Positions 6,785 to 17,030 of a stretch of 64,000 nt of DNA are shown here, in pieces. Location of the stretch: contig NZ_AUJO01000003.1 of assembly GCF_000424265.1 (NCBI RefSeq), forward strand, positions 1 through 64,000. The letters are read 5' to 3'. Source of the stretch: Butyrivibrio sp. WCD3002. Its GTDB lineage: Bacteria > Bacillota > Clostridia > Lachnospirales > Lachnospiraceae. Below the pieces are notes generated by a model. That model saw only the letters and a program-made list of their open reading frames with translations, searched no databases and was not told the origin of the DNA. Each line of letters starts with the position of its first letter. Position 1 is the stretch's first letter. Both the position numbers and the translations under genes were made by a program.

Positions 6785-9700
6785 TCACCCCTTCATGAAA
6801 TCAAAGATACTTATCTGGTTTGATTCGGGAATATCTCCAAGCAGACCCATGTTTGCCATCTTTTCTACTACTGCCTGAGGGCACTTGGTACGCTGTCTGA
6901 AATCATCCCTGGAAATGAAAGGACCATCCTTTGCTGCTTCGACGATCTGATCCGCAGCTTTTTCACCAAGGCCGTCTATACTTACAAGGCTGGGCATGAT
7001 CTTATCTCCAAATACCTGGAAGGATCTGGATGCAGCCTTGAAGATGTCTATAGGCATAACCTCTATGCCTCGCTCATACATCTCCTCAGCAAGTCTCATA
7101 GCAGCAAGCTCGTTCTGCTCAGCATTAGTCATGGCATCGCCTTTACTTCTGTAGGTGTTCATCCACATATGAAGAGTGCCCTCTCCCTGGAACATGTGCT
7201 CGTAGCTGAGAGCCTTTGCTCTGATTGAAAACCATGCTGCGTAAAATGCCTGAGGCACATATACCTTAAAGTATGCTATACGCCAAGCCATCATAACGTA
7301 AGCTGCAGCGTGAGCCTTAGGGAACATGTACTTGATCTTCTTACAGGACCAGATGTACCAGTCAGGTACCCCTGCCTCGATCATGGCATTTTCCATATCG
7401 GGAGTAAGTCCCTTACCTTTACGAACCGACTCCATGGTCTTAAAGGAAAGTGACTTGTCCATGCCCTTCTGAATCAGGTAAATCATGATATCGTCACGAC
7501 AGCAGATACAGGTATCGATGGTAGCTTTTCCCTCCTGAATCAGTGTCTGCGCGTTACCCAGCCATACGTCGGTTCCGTGGGACAGACCTGAAATTCTGAT
7601 AAGGTGAGACAGTGACGACGGCGATGCGTCGATAACCATCTGCATAGCGAAGTCTGTACCAAACTCAGGAAGTCCAAGGCATCCAAGCTTTGTTCCACCA
7701 ATCTGATCCGGAGTGATATTAAGGGACTCCGTGTTCATGAAAAGCTTCATTACATTCTTATCATCAAGAGGCACTGTCTTGGGATCAAGTCCTGTGCAGT
7801 CCTGCAGGAATCTTATCATGGTAGGATCATCATGACCCAGAATATCAAGCTTTAGCAGGTTGTGGTCGATGGAGTGATAATCGTAGTGTGTGGTGATGGT
7901 AGCCGTAGTCATATCGTTAGCGGGATGCTGAACCGGTGTGAATGAGTTGATATCCTCACCCACAGGCAAAACTATGATACCGCCGGGATGCTGACCCGTA
8001 CCTCTTCTGATACCGATACAGCCCTGGGTTATTCTGTCTATCTCACATCTTCTCTTGGCTGCGCCTATTCCGTCATAATATTTTTTTACAAAGCCGTAGG
8101 CTGTCTTATCCGCAAGACCGGCTATGGTTCCGGCACGGAAGGTCTGTCCGTAACCAAAAATTACCTCCGTATATTTATGAGCCTTGGACTGATACTCACC
8201 GGAAAAGTTAAGGTCGATATCAGGCTCCTTATCACCCTTAAATCCAAGGAAGGTCTCGAAAGGAATATCGAAACCGTCCTTATTCATCATGTGACCGCAC
8301 TTGGGACACTTTTTATCAGGCATATCGCATCCGGAATTACCGCCGTATTTAAGCACGTCCTCCGAATCAAAATCACTGTATTTGCACTTAGGGCACACAT
8401 AGTGAGGTGAAAGCGAATTAACCTCAGTTATACCCGAAGCAAAGGCAACGAAGGATGAACCTACGGAACCACGGGAACCAACCAGGTATCCATCCTCGAC
8501 TGATTTCCAAACCAGCTTCTGAGCAATGATATACATAACCGCGAAACCGTTCTTAATGATTGAGTTAAGCTCTCTCTCAAGTCTCTCCTCAACTATTGCA
8601 GGCAGGTTTTCACCGTAAATCTCATGAGCCTTGTCATAGCAGATCCTTGTAAGGATTCCGTCACTGTCTTCGATGACAGGAGGACACTTATCGGGTCTTA
8701 CAGGAGATATACTGTCACATCTTTTAAGAATATCCCTTGTATTATCTATTACCACCTCTTTGGCCTTAGCCGCGCCAAGGTAATCAAATTCCTTAAGCAT
8801 CTCGGCAGTTGTACGCACAAAAAGCGGAGCCGGGGTCTCTTCATTCATACCCTTTCCGGCCATAATAACGGTTCTGTATATCTCATCGTCAGGATTAAGA
8901 AAATGCGCATCGCAGGTAGCTACAACAGGCTTACCGTACTGCTCACCAAGACGAACTATTCTCTTATTAACTTCTCTTATATCATCATCCGAATTGATGG
9001 TCTCATATCTCTCGGATTCCACCATGAAATGGTTATTGGCAACAGGCTGAATCTCAAGATAATCATAGAAGTTTACTATCTTTGCTATCTCCTGATCATC
9101 TCTGTCCTCAACAACAGCGCCGTACAGCTCACCTGCACAGCAGGCGGAACCGATGATAAGTCCCTCTCTGTACTTCATCAGCTCGCTCTTAGGTATACGA
9201 GGAAATCTGCTGAAGTAATCAAGATGTGACTTACTTACCAAGGTGTAGAGATTAACTCTTCCTATGGTATTTTTAGCCAGAATGATTACATGATGGGTGC
9301 GCAGATGCTTTACAATCTCAGGATTGGATGCACCAAGGGCGTTGACCTTGGTGAGGTCGTCCGCCTGCTCCTGCTCCATCATAGGCATAAACTTAAGGAA
9401 AATCTTAGCTGTACACTCAGCATCGTCAACAGCTCTGTGATGGTGTTCATTCACAACTCCGAGGGTCTTACAAAGAGCATCCAGGTTATGCTTAGCCTGT
9501 CTAGGGAAAAAGGCTCTGGATAATCCCATGGTATCCACTGTCGTATAATCAACGTCTATGCCCAGCTGTCTGCAGTTTTCATTGATAAAGCTGATATCAA
9601 AACCAACGTTATGACCAACAAGAATACATCCCTCACAGAACTCCACAAATCTTGGGACAATCTCATCTCTTGTGGGGCAGCCGATAACCATCTCATCGGT

Positions 9701-11326
9701 GATACTGGTGAGTTTTGTAATGTTAAAAGGTATGGGTTCTCCGGGATCAATGAATTCCGAAAAACGATCCAGAATCTGACCATCCTTAAGCTTAACTGCA
9801 CCTATCTCAATGATCTTATTTTTCTTGGGAGAAAATCCGGTGGTCTCAATATCAAAGACTACAAAGGTGCTGCCTTCGATTTTCTGCCCCTTATTGTTAA
9901 TAACAATCTCTTTAAGGTCATCGACAAGATAACCCTCTACGCCCTGAACAACCTTAAAGAAATCCTGTCTGTCGGGACGCTTTTCTCCTGCTTCCTTGCG
10001 CTTCCCTGATTCTGCCTTCCACAGATCCTCCCAGGCATGATTGGCATCTGTAAGGGCCTGCACAACACCGTGGTCTGTAATGGCGATACCCGGCATACCC
10101 CATTTATATGCCTGTTTAATAATATCCTTAACCTCGGATACACCGTCCATATCACTCATTTTGGTGTGGCAGTGGAGCTCAACTCTCTTAACTTCCTCTT
10201 CGTCCACGCGCTTGGTTGTAAAATCAGGCACCTTACGAATTCCGGCTATACTCTGAATCGTAACCTCGTGGTCGAATTTATCCACCATGGCAATTCCCTT
10301 GATCTTCAGGAATGCACCCTTTTTGATATCCTGCTCCAGTTCAGGAACATTCTCCATTTTCGCAAAAAGTTTGGCGGTGATAGTGTCCGTGTAGTCAGTA
10401 ATGGCAAACATGAGAATGGCCTTTTCGCCCTTTATCTCTCTCTTGTCGTAGCTGATAACCTGACCTCTTACGGTAACTTCGCCCATTTCTCCGACAATCT
10501 CTTCCATAGGCATAGCTTCATCTTCAAAGTCTCTGCCGTAAATAACATTGGGATCATCGGATCTCTTAAAGCTGCCGCCCTGATTCTTTTTAAAGAACTT
10601 ACCGCTTGAACCTGCGCCAAACTTACTGCCCTTGGAAGCTGTGGCATCTCCGCCCTGGAACTTACTCTTTTCAGCGGGCTTTTGCTCCTTCGGCTTGCTC
10701 TCTGCCGCCTTTTCCTTGGCTTCCTTTTCGTGCTTTTTATCAGACTTCTCCTCGGACAGCTCGAGCTTCTGAACAAGCTTCATGGTCTCCTTGGTATAAT
10801 CGTGTTCCTTTTTCTTAGCCTCGGCTTCCTTATAGCGGACATCCATTCTTACAGCAAAACCGCAGCGTTCATTCAGGATTTTCTCAAGAATGCGCTGTAT
10901 GTCTGCTGCCTTTTTCTCCGCGATAACAGATTCCTCCAGCACAAGAACAACCTTGTCGCTCTCGGGGAACTCGAAGTCCGCAGTTTTTAAGACCGTATAT
11001 TCTATTGGATCGTAATTCTTGAATTCCAGCATGATGCTGTCCTTGTACATCTCAAGAAGGTTCTTGGGAGTGTACTGGGCAGATAGGAAAAACCTCTCGT
11101 AGATTTTAACTGTGAGATTGGTTTCCTTAAACAGCTGCTTCTTGATCTCCTTCTCCGCCTTTATGACCTTTGCCTTGTCAATCAGACGGTTACTGGATAA
11201 ATAGATACGTACGAGATCCTTTTTCTGAGTGGTTGAAATCTTTTCCACCTGAACATCCGCTAATTCTTCTTTTGTGTTTTTATCTAATTCAAGTGTGGCA
11301 AACACTTCAAGAAATGGTTTTCTCAT
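6785..11326 (-). CDS. polC: DNA polymerase III alpha subunit, PolC type
   Basis: The replicative polymerase with built-in proofreading of low-GC Gram-positives; 1513 residues, a little above the usual 1430-1450. Order: an N-terminal domain; a Lys/Ser/Gly-rich linker (about 190-275) that explains the extra length; an OB fold (about 285-370); PHP domain first half with HCHTKMSDMDG (about 382); a DEDDh exonuclease with DIETTG (about 487), HNVGFD and HRAVDDAE; PHP second half; a four-Cys zinc module (CPKC about 974, CPKC about 1000); and palm motifs including PDIDLNFSGE (about 1035). It ends the pyrH-to-polC block but is separated from ispG by a terminator, so it has its own start signal. AGAGA lies 9 nt before the ATG. 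Confidence 0.97.
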   Translation of the reverse strand: MRKPFLEVFATLELDKNTKEELADVQVEKISTTQKKDLVRIYLSSNRLIDKAKVIKAEKEIKKQLFKETNLTVKIYERFFLSAQYTPKNLLEMYKDSIMLEFKNYDPIEYTVLKTADFEFPESDKVVLVLEESVIAEKKAADIQRILEKILNERCGFAVRMDVRYKEAEAKKKEHDYTKETMKLVQKLELSEEKSDKKHEKEAKEKAAESKPKEQKPAEKSKFQGGDATASKGSKFGAGSSGKFFKKNQGGSFKRSDDPNVIYGRDFEDEAMPMEEIVGEMGEVTVRGQVISYDKREIKGEKAILMFAITDYTDTITAKLFAKMENVPELEQDIKKGAFLKIKGIAMVDKFDHEVTIQSIAGIRKVPDFTTKRVDEEEVKRVELHCHTKMSDMDGVSEVKDIIKQAYKWGMPGIAITDHGVVQALTDANHAWEDLWKAESGKRKEAGEKRPDRQDFFKVVQGVEGYLVDDLKEIVINNKGQKIEGSTFVVFDIETTGFSPKKNKIIEIGAVKLKDGQILDRFSEFIDPGEPIPFNITKLTSITDEMVIGCPTRDEIVPRFVEFCEGCILVGHNVGFDISFINENCRQLGIDVDYTTVDTMGLSRAFFPRQAKHNLDALCKTLGVVNEHHHRAVDDAECTAKIFLKFMPMMEQEQADDLTKVNALGASNPEIVKHLRTHHVIILAKNTIGRVNLYTLVSKSHLDYFSRFPRIPKSELMKYREGLIIGSACCAGELYGAVVEDRDDQEIAKIVNFYDYLEIQPVANNHFMVESERYETINSDDDIREVNKRIVRLGEQYGKPVVATCDAHFLNPDDEIYRTVIMAGKGMNEETPAPLFVRTTAEMLKEFDYLGAAKAKEVVIDNTRDILKRCDSISPVRPDKCPPVIEDSDGILTRICYDKAHEIYGENLPAIVEERLERELNSIIKNGFAVMYIIAQKLVWKSVEDGYLVGSRGSVGSSFVAFASGITEVNSLSPHYVCPKCKYSDFDSEDVLKYGGNSGCDMPDKKCPKCGHMMNKDGFDIPFETFLGFKGDKEPDIDLNFSGEYQSKAHKYTEVIFGYGQTFRAGTIAGLADKTAYGFVKKYYDGIGAAKRRCEIDRITQGCIGIRRGTGQHPGGIIVLPVGEDINSFTPVQHPANDMTTATITTHYDYHSIDHNLLKLDILGHDDPTMIRFLQDCTGLDPKTVPLDDKNVMKLFMNTESLNITPDQIGGTKLGCLGLPEFGTDFAMQMVIDASPSSLSHLIRISGLSHGTDVWLGNAQTLIQEGKATIDTCICCRDDIMIYLIQKGMDKSLSFKTMESVRKGKGLTPDMENAMIEAGVPDWYIWSCKKIKYMFPKAHAAAYVMMAWRIAYFKVYVPQAFYAAWFSIRAKALSYEHMFQGEGTLHMWMNTYRSKGDAMTNAEQNELAAMRLAEEMYERGIEVMPIDIFKAASRSFQVFGDKIMPSLVSIDGLGEKAADQIVEAAKDGPFISRDDFRQRTKCPQAVVEKMANMGLLGDIPESNQISIFDFMKG

Positions 11327-11355
11327 ACGTCAAATCTCTTTCTATAATATAAACA

Positions 11356-11387
11356 CACTTCGAAGATTCAAAAGAGTCTCCGAAGTG
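11356..11387 (-). terminator. terminator behind ispG
   Basis: On the minus strand an 11-bp stem with one mismatch (CACTTCGGAGA/TCTTCGAAGTG) followed by TGTTTATATT, between the ispG stop and the polC start. Confidence 0.6.
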
Positions 11388-11397
11388 ATTATGATCG

Positions 11398-12456
11398 TTA
11401 ATCGTTCCAATGAACGAGTTCTTCTCTGAGGGTATTTATCAGCTCTGCCTCAGGAACCTTCTTAACTATCTCGCCGCGCTTAATGAGAAGTCCCTCACCT
11501 ACGCCGCCAGCGATTCCTATATCAGCTTCCTTGGCTTCTCCCGGTCCGTTTACCGCACAGCCCATAACTGCCACCTTGATATCCAAGGGGAATTCCTGAA
11601 CCATCTTCTCAACCTGATTTGCCAGTCCGATAAGGTCTATCTTGGTTCTTCCGCAGGTAGGACAGGATACGACTTCTATTCCGCCCTTTCTGAGGCCAAG
11701 AGTCTTAAGGATCATCTTTGCTGTCCTTATCTCCTCTGTAGGGTCACCGGAGAGTGAAACTCTTATGGTATCACCTATACCCTCGTTCAAAATAATTCCA
11801 AGTCCGATTGAAGACTTTATATTGCCGCCATAAAGTGTACCGGCCTCTGTAATTCCAACATGAAGAGGATAATTTGTTTTCTCAGCAAGCTTTCTGTGGG
11901 CATCCACGCAAAGCATTACATTGGAGGATTTAATACTAATTACAAGATTGTCGTAATCAAAATCCTCAATTATGCGAACCTTATCAAGAGCACTCTCAAC
12001 AAGACCCTCAGCAGTAACTCCGCCGTATTTCTCAACAAGATTTTTCTCAAGAGAGCCGCTGTTTACACCGACTCTGATGGGAATATTTCTTTCCTTAGCA
12101 GTCTTAACGACTGCTTCTATTCTGTCATTTGATCCGATATTACCGGGATTGATTCTGATCTTATCAGCGCCATTTTCCATGGCAGCGATAGCCATCTTGT
12201 AATCAAAATGAATATCAGCAACAAGCGGAATATGGATTCTCTCTTTTATTTTCTTAATTGCATCTGCTGCTTCCTGATTAGGAACGGTGCATCTTACAAT
12301 ATCACAGCCTGCTGCCTCAAGGGCAAGGATCTGCGCTACTGTCGCTTCCACATCCTCAGTAGGTGTATTTGTCATGGACTGAATCATTATGGGATTACCG
12401 CCACCGATGACCTTGTTACCTATATGAACAACCTTAGTATTATCACGATATGCCAT
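11398..12456 (-). CDS. ispG: 4-hydroxy-3-methylbut-2-enyl diphosphate synthase
   Basis: Converts MEcPP to HMBPP with a [4Fe-4S] cluster in the non-mevalonate isoprenoid pathway. Length 352, normal for the TIM-barrel plus Fe-S form. The N-terminal half has the family motif MIQSMTNT. The cluster Cys occur in CPTCGRTKIDL and MGCAVNGPGEA, with the downstream conserved Glu. The ribosome binding site GAGG sits inside the last codons of rseP, 8 nt before the ATG, so translation is probably coupled. With dxr and uppS nearby the operon covers early and late isoprenoid steps. Confidence 0.96.
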   Translation of the reverse strand: MAYRDNTKVVHIGNKVIGGGNPIMIQSMTNTPTEDVEATVAQILALEAAGCDIVRCTVPNQEAADAIKKIKERIHIPLVADIHFDYKMAIAAMENGADKIRINPGNIGSNDRIEAVVKTAKERNIPIRVGVNSGSLEKNLVEKYGGVTAEGLVESALDKVRIIEDFDYDNLVISIKSSNVMLCVDAHRKLAEKTNYPLHVGITEAGTLYGGNIKSSIGLGIILNEGIGDTIRVSLSGDPTEEIRTAKMILKTLGLRKGGIEVVSCPTCGRTKIDLIGLANQVEKMVQEFPLDIKVAVMGCAVNGPGEAKEADIGIAGGVGEGLLIKRGEIVKKVPEAELINTLREELVHWND

Positions 12457-12461
12457 ATCTA

Positions 12462-13514
12462 TTACCTCATGAATTTTGAAACATCATTGATGACTACAAC
12501 CACCATAAATGCCAGTAGCACAACCATTCCCACAAGGTGGACCATACCCTCTTTATCTCTCGGTACGGGTTTACCTCTCACAACTTCGATGAACTGGAAT
12601 ATAAGTCTTCCGCCATCAAGCGCAGGAAAAGGAAGAAGGTTCATAACTCCCAGGTTAACCGAGAGAAGTATCGCCAGCTCCAGCATGGTAAGAACAACTG
12701 ACCATACACCGTAGGGGCTGACTGCCTCATAGGTATCATCCACTATTTTGACCATTCCCACAGGACCGGAAACATCATTAAGTGATAATTTACCCTGAAC
12801 AAGAAGTGCAAGGCTCCTGTAGGTAGTCTTAAGATAATACCAGACATCATACCATGCGTAAGGAACAACCTGAGCTGCACTTACACGCTCGTATTTACCC
12901 ATATAGAGTCCCATGAAGTAACGACCTGCCTCGCTGTCATAACGAGGGATCAGATCAGTACTGCTCTCCTGACCGTCTCGCTCATATACGATGTGCATGG
13001 GGCCACCCTGACTGAACTGTGAAATAAGTGTAACCTCTGATGCAAGATGAATGCGCTCACCGTTTATGGAAACAATGGTATCGCCCTCCATAAGTCCTGC
13101 ATCAGCTGCAGCTGAGTCCTCTGTAAGTCCTGCCACAACAGGAAAAGCCCAGCTGGAATTTGCCACAACGATAATAGCCAGTATCATGGCTGTTATGAAG
13201 TTGAAAAACGGACCGCCGAACAATACTGCTATTCTTGCCCAAACATTGGCGTTGGGGAAGGAACGCTCGTCGAATTCCTGCTTTTCTGCGTCTATTACAT
13301 CCTCACCTTCAAAAACACAGGCACCACCGATAGGCAAAAGCCTGATGCTGTAGGTTGTCTCCCCTTTTTTCTTTTTCCATAACACAGGTCCCATTCCGAT
13401 AAAGAACTCAAGAACTCTTATTCCGTTTGCCTTGGCAATAAGGAAATGCCCCAGCTCATGGGTAGTCACAAGGACACAGAAGATTATGAAAAAAATTATC
13501 AAACTAACTAACAT
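12462..13514 (-). CDS. rseP: site-2 metalloprotease RseP family
   Basis: Intramembrane zinc protease that cuts transmembrane anti-sigma factors and residual signal peptides. It has 350 residues. HELGH at residues 19-23 in the first membrane helix provides the zinc ligands, a PDZ domain follows (about 110-210), and the third ligand motif NLLPFPALDGGR is near residue 300. Further membrane helices lie at about 100, 270 and the C-terminus. GGGAGG precedes the ATG at a longish spacing of 13 nt. The position between dxr and ispG is the standard firmicute order. Confidence 0.95.
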   Translation of the reverse strand: MLVSLIIFFIIFCVLVTTHELGHFLIAKANGIRVLEFFIGMGPVLWKKKKGETTYSIRLLPIGGACVFEGEDVIDAEKQEFDERSFPNANVWARIAVLFGGPFFNFITAMILAIIVVANSSWAFPVVAGLTEDSAAADAGLMEGDTIVSINGERIHLASEVTLISQFSQGGPMHIVYERDGQESSTDLIPRYDSEAGRYFMGLYMGKYERVSAAQVVPYAWYDVWYYLKTTYRSLALLVQGKLSLNDVSGPVGMVKIVDDTYEAVSPYGVWSVVLTMLELAILLSVNLGVMNLLPFPALDGGRLIFQFIEVVRGKPVPRDKEGMVHLVGMVVLLAFMVVVVINDVSKFMR

Positions 13515-13539
13515 ATTGTAAAAAATGCCTCCCGCTAAA

Positions 13540-14691
13540 TTACAGCTTTAAATCCTTAAGATAAGCATAGGTCCATGCCTCTGCCTCAAGAATCTCCTCG
13601 AGATCAGGATTTTCGATCTTGTTGTGATGCTCCATGGCATCGGTAATCATGTCATAAATATCAAGGAAACGAATTTCTCTTGCTATAAACTTCTTAACTG
13701 CCATTTCGTTGGCCGCGTTAAATACTGTAGGCATACTTCCGCCTTCTCTTGCAGCTTCGTAAGCAAGAGCCAGACCCTTAAAGGTATCTGTATCAGGCTT
13801 TTCAAAGGTTATACTTGCAAGCTCAAAGAAATCAAGTCTCTTCTCATTCATGGGCCTTCTGTCAGGATAGAAAAGTGCGTACTGAATAGGAAGCTTCATA
13901 TCCGGAACACCAAGCTCTGCCATGATGGCGCCGTCAACAAACTGCACCATAGAATGTATTATACTCTGAGGCTGTACAATAACCTGGATTTTATCAAGAT
14001 CTGTTCCAAAGAGCCATTTAGCCTCCATAACCTCAAGTCCCTTATTAACAAGAGAAGCTGAATCTATGGTAACCTTAGGTCCCATATCCCAGTTAGGATG
14101 CTTTAAGGCATCATCCACTGTCATATTAACAAGCTCTTCGCGCTTCTTTCCTCTAAAAGGACCGCCAGAAGCTGTAAGAAGAATCTTTTCGATTTTATCT
14201 GCAGGCTCTCCGTTCAGAGACTGGAAAATAGCACTGTGCTCACTGTCCACAGGAAGAATTTTTACGTTGTTCTTCGCTGCAAGGGGCATGATGATATGTC
14301 CCGCTGTAACAAGAGTCTCTTTATTTGCCAGGGCTATATCCTTACCACTCTCGATAGCCGCAATCGTAGGACGAATTCCGATCATACCTACAACAGCCGT
14401 AAGAACCGTGTCTGCTTCAGGTACGGAAACCATCTCAACGAGTCCTTCCATTCCTGAAAGCACCTTTGTGGGCACATCGGCAATCTTAACCCTAAGCTCC
14501 TCGGCTGCCTTTTCATCAAACATTGCAACGTACTTAGGCTGAAACTCCCTTACCTGCTTTTCAACCATATCAACGCTTCTGTTTGCTGCGATACCGACAA
14601 CCTTAAGCTCGTCAGGGTTAGCTCTTACAACGTCAAGAGTCTGGGTTCCAATAGAACCTGTAGAACCTAAAAGAACAATTTTTCTTCCCAT
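13540..14691 (-). CDS. dxr: 1-deoxy-D-xylulose 5-phosphate reductoisomerase
   Basis: Second step of the methylerythritol phosphate pathway: NADPH-dependent conversion of DXP to MEP. The NADPH loop GSTGSIGTQTL is at the N-terminus, the metal/substrate segment PVDSEHSAIFQ follows, and NKGLEVMEAKWLFG is the conserved signature. Two starts are possible: TTG at 14697 with only 3 nt after AGAGG, or ATG at 14691 with 9 nt. The ATG is preferred and gives 383 residues, the usual length. It lies between cdsA and rseP in the leftward operon. Confidence 0.96.
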   Translation of the reverse strand: MGRKIVLLGSTGSIGTQTLDVVRANPDELKVVGIAANRSVDMVEKQVREFQPKYVAMFDEKAAEELRVKIADVPTKVLSGMEGLVEMVSVPEADTVLTAVVGMIGIRPTIAAIESGKDIALANKETLVTAGHIIMPLAAKNNVKILPVDSEHSAIFQSLNGEPADKIEKILLTASGGPFRGKKREELVNMTVDDALKHPNWDMGPKVTIDSASLVNKGLEVMEAKWLFGTDLDKIQVIVQPQSIIHSMVQFVDGAIMAELGVPDMKLPIQYALFYPDRRPMNEKRLDFFELASITFEKPDTDTFKGLALAYEAAREGGSMPTVFNAANEMAVKKFIAREIRFLDIYDMITDAMEHHNKIENPDLEEILEAEAWTYAYLKDLKL

Positions 14692-14717
14692 TAACAATTA
14701 CCTCTTACTAACTAAAA

Positions 14718-15545
14718 TCAAACATTAAGCAGCATAGTTGCCATAAAGTATATCACCGGAGTGATGAAAATTACGCTGTCAAATCTGTCCATTATACCGC
14801 CATGGCCAGGAATCAGATTTCCATAGTCCTTGATATCATGATCTCTCTTTATTCCGGATGCGATAAGATCTCCTATCTGTGAAAGCGCGCCTGCCACAAG
14901 AGTGATTGCCATAAAAGCAATAACCTCACGACTAACAGCCGCAGATCCCGTATTCACTGCATAAACATATCCAAATACAGCGCCTGCAACTACGCTTCCT
15001 GCAATGCCGCCGATAGCACCCTCAATGGTCTTCTTCGGAGAAAGCTTCGGACAAAGCTTGTGCTTACCGAAGGCTCTTCCTGCGAAGTACGCAAAGGTAT
15101 CACATATCCATGCTATAAAAGGAAGCCATGCAAGATACTGTCCGTTTGGCATGATCCTCAAAAGATATATGAACGAGAGCATAACCGGCGCATACACAAA
15201 TGAAAATACCGCTGCAATAAGCTGTTTTGAATGATACTTAGGAAAAGTGAAAACAAATACAATCGCTTCAGCAAAAAACAAAAACATCAAGGTCATGACA
15301 AGATACTTCATGTCACCGCCAAAGGCTATCGTAAGAGCATAATAAGCTATAACAGCTATCAGCCCAAGTATCTCAATAATATTCAGTTCCTTTTTTCCAT
15401 CACCTACACCAAGTGCAGATACCAGTTCATGATATCCCACCAGTGAAACAAACAAGAGAACACCGGCTGTCACATACCCTCCGCAAAGAAGTGTCGCTGC
15501 AAGAAGCACAACCAGAACAGCTCCGCTCACTACTCTCGTCTTCAT
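14718..15545 (-). CDS. cdsA: phosphatidate cytidylyltransferase
   Basis: Makes CDP-diacylglycerol from phosphatidic acid and CTP, the branch point of phospholipid synthesis. It is a 275-residue polytopic membrane protein with about eight hydrophobic segments. The family signature is complete near the C-terminus: SPKKTIEGAIGG, then GDLIASGIKRDHDIKDYGNL and PGHGGIMDRFDS with the catalytic acidic residues. It follows uppS with a 22-nt gap. Confidence 0.95.
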   Translation of the reverse strand: MKTRVVSGAVLVVLLAATLLCGGYVTAGVLLFVSLVGYHELVSALGVGDGKKELNIIEILGLIAVIAYYALTIAFGGDMKYLVMTLMFLFFAEAIVFVFTFPKYHSKQLIAAVFSFVYAPVMLSFIYLLRIMPNGQYLAWLPFIAWICDTFAYFAGRAFGKHKLCPKLSPKKTIEGAIGGIAGSVVAGAVFGYVYAVNTGSAAVSREVIAFMAITLVAGALSQIGDLIASGIKRDHDIKDYGNLIPGHGGIMDRFDSVIFITPVIYFMATMLLNV

Positions 15546-15567
15546 AAATACACAATTCTCCCTGATT

Positions 15568-16296
15568 TTATTTTGATTCCGTATCCTTCAGGCCGCCGAA
15601 TTTTCTGTTACGACCTGCATAGGCATCAACTGCCTTCTGTAATTCTTCCTTATCAAAATCGGGCCAAGCAATATCAGTGTAGTAAAACTCTGTGTAAGCA
15701 CACTGCCACAAAAGGAAGTTACTAAGTCTCTGCTCACCGCAGGTACGGATAAGCAGATCAGGATCAGGCAGATTGCCTGTATCAAGCTTCTTAGAAATCA
15801 TCTCTTCCGTAATATCCTCCGGGGAGAGATTTCCGTCTTTACATTCAGCTGCTATATTTCTTACGGCGCGCACAATCTCATCACGGCTGCCGTAATTGAT
15901 AGCTATAGTAAAGGTAAGTCCGGTATTACCTGCTGTAGCGGTTTCAAGCTCGTTAATAGCCTCTATGATATCCTCTGAGAGACGTGAACGCTCTCCTATA
16001 ACCTGACAGCGAACATTGTTCTTCATGGATTTCTTGATACTGGTCTTTAAGTACTGACGAAGGATTTTCATCAGTGCAGCAACCTCTGTCTCAGGCCTGT
16101 TCCAGTTCTCTGTGGAAAAAGCATACACTGTCAGATATTTAATACCCATATCTCTGGCAACAACCAGGATGTCTTCGACAGCCTTTGCTCCCTGCATATG
16201 TCCATAGTTTCTGGGCATGCCCTTGGCCTTTGCCCAACGTCCGTTGCCGTCAAGAATTATCGCTACATGTTCCGGAATCTTACTCATTTCTTCCAT
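15568..16296 (-). CDS. uppS: undecaprenyl diphosphate synthase
   Basis: Cis-prenyltransferase that elongates farnesyl diphosphate to C55, the lipid carrier for peptidoglycan and wall glycans. It has 242 residues. HVAIILDGNGRWA carries the catalytic Asp16, STENWNRP is the substrate segment, and DLLIRTCGEQRLSNFLLWQ is the C-terminal signature. AGGA is 8 nt before the ATG. A terminator-like hairpin separates it from frr, so uppS-ispG may be partly uncoupled from pyrH-frr. Confidence 0.96.
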   Translation of the reverse strand: MEEMSKIPEHVAIILDGNGRWAKAKGMPRNYGHMQGAKAVEDILVVARDMGIKYLTVYAFSTENWNRPETEVAALMKILRQYLKTSIKKSMKNNVRCQVIGERSRLSEDIIEAINELETATAGNTGLTFTIAINYGSRDEIVRAVRNIAAECKDGNLSPEDITEEMISKKLDTGNLPDPDLLIRTCGEQRLSNFLLWQCAYTEFYYTDIAWPDFDKEELQKAVDAYAGRNRKFGGLKDTESK

Positions 16297-16395
16297 ATTC
16301 GTATTCCTATCTTTTTAATTAATTTACAAGTTCCATTCTTAGGATTGTTTTATCACACAGAAACTTCTAACGTATTTCCTATATGATAAAAGTCA

Positions 16396-16420
16396 GAGCC
16401 TGTGATGTCCCCACAGGCTC
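16396..16420 (-). terminator. hairpin between frr and uppS
   Basis: Perfect 9-bp stem GAGCCTGTG/CACAGGCTC, followed on the minus strand by TGACTTTTATC. The T-run is short, so termination may be partial and let the transcript enter uppS. Confidence 0.55.
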
Positions 16421-16458
16421 CAACATTGTTTATTATTTAGTACTGATAATAATAACTG

Positions 16459-17010
16459 TTATACAGTCATTATCTCCTTGCTCTTCTCTTCTACAGCAGT
16501 ATCAATCTTCTTGATAAACTGATCTGTAAGCTTCTGAAGATCTTCCTCAAGCTCAGCTATCTCATCCTCTGAAACATCTGTGCCCTTAAGCTTCTTGAAA
16601 GCATCGTTACCATCACGGCGAATATTTCTGATAGCAACCTTAGAATCTTCACCCTTTTTCTTGATATCCTTGGCAAGCTGTTTTCTTCTTTCCTCTGTAA
16701 GCTCAGGGAAAACAAGTCTGATAACATTACCATCATTGCTGGGAGTAATTCCAACATCTGATGCCATGATAGCTTTCTCGATATCCTTAATAAGGCTCTT
16801 GTCCCAAGGTGCAATCTGAATCATGCGTGCTTCGGGAATTGAAACATTGCCCACCTGCTGAATAGGTGTGGGTGTTCCGTAGTAATCCACCTTAACCTTA
16901 TCGAGAACATGAGGATTAGCTCTGCCTGCGCGAACTGCCGCAAGGTCAGCTACAAGGAAATCATAAGCTTTTGTCATTTTTGCTTCATAAGGCTTAACTT
17001 TCTCATTCAT
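16459..17010 (-). CDS. frr: ribosome recycling factor
   Basis: Splits post-termination ribosomes with EF-G. The two-domain helical protein has the conserved VRAGRANPHVLDKV segment and the C-terminal helix with DVSEDE and KKID. An upstream TTG-like start would add six residues, but GGAGG is 8 nt before the ATG at 17010, giving MNEKVKPYEAKM and 183 residues, the typical size. Directly follows pyrH. Confidence 0.96.
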   Translation of the reverse strand: MNEKVKPYEAKMTKAYDFLVADLAAVRAGRANPHVLDKVKVDYYGTPTPIQQVGNVSIPEARMIQIAPWDKSLIKDIEKAIMASDVGITPSNDGNVIRLVFPELTEERRKQLAKDIKKKGEDSKVAIRNIRRDGNDAFKKLKGTDVSEDEIAELEEDLQKLTDQFIKKIDTAVEEKSKEIMTV

Positions 17011-17030
17011 ACCATTGTCCTCCAACATAA

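Noticed and set aside
10037-10609. 190-codon open frame on the plus strand inside polC
   Set aside because: It lies antisense to conserved PolC domains, lacks a ribosome binding site and looks like the mirror of biased codon use. The same holds for the frames at 7988-8410, 8624-9229 and 9611-10009.
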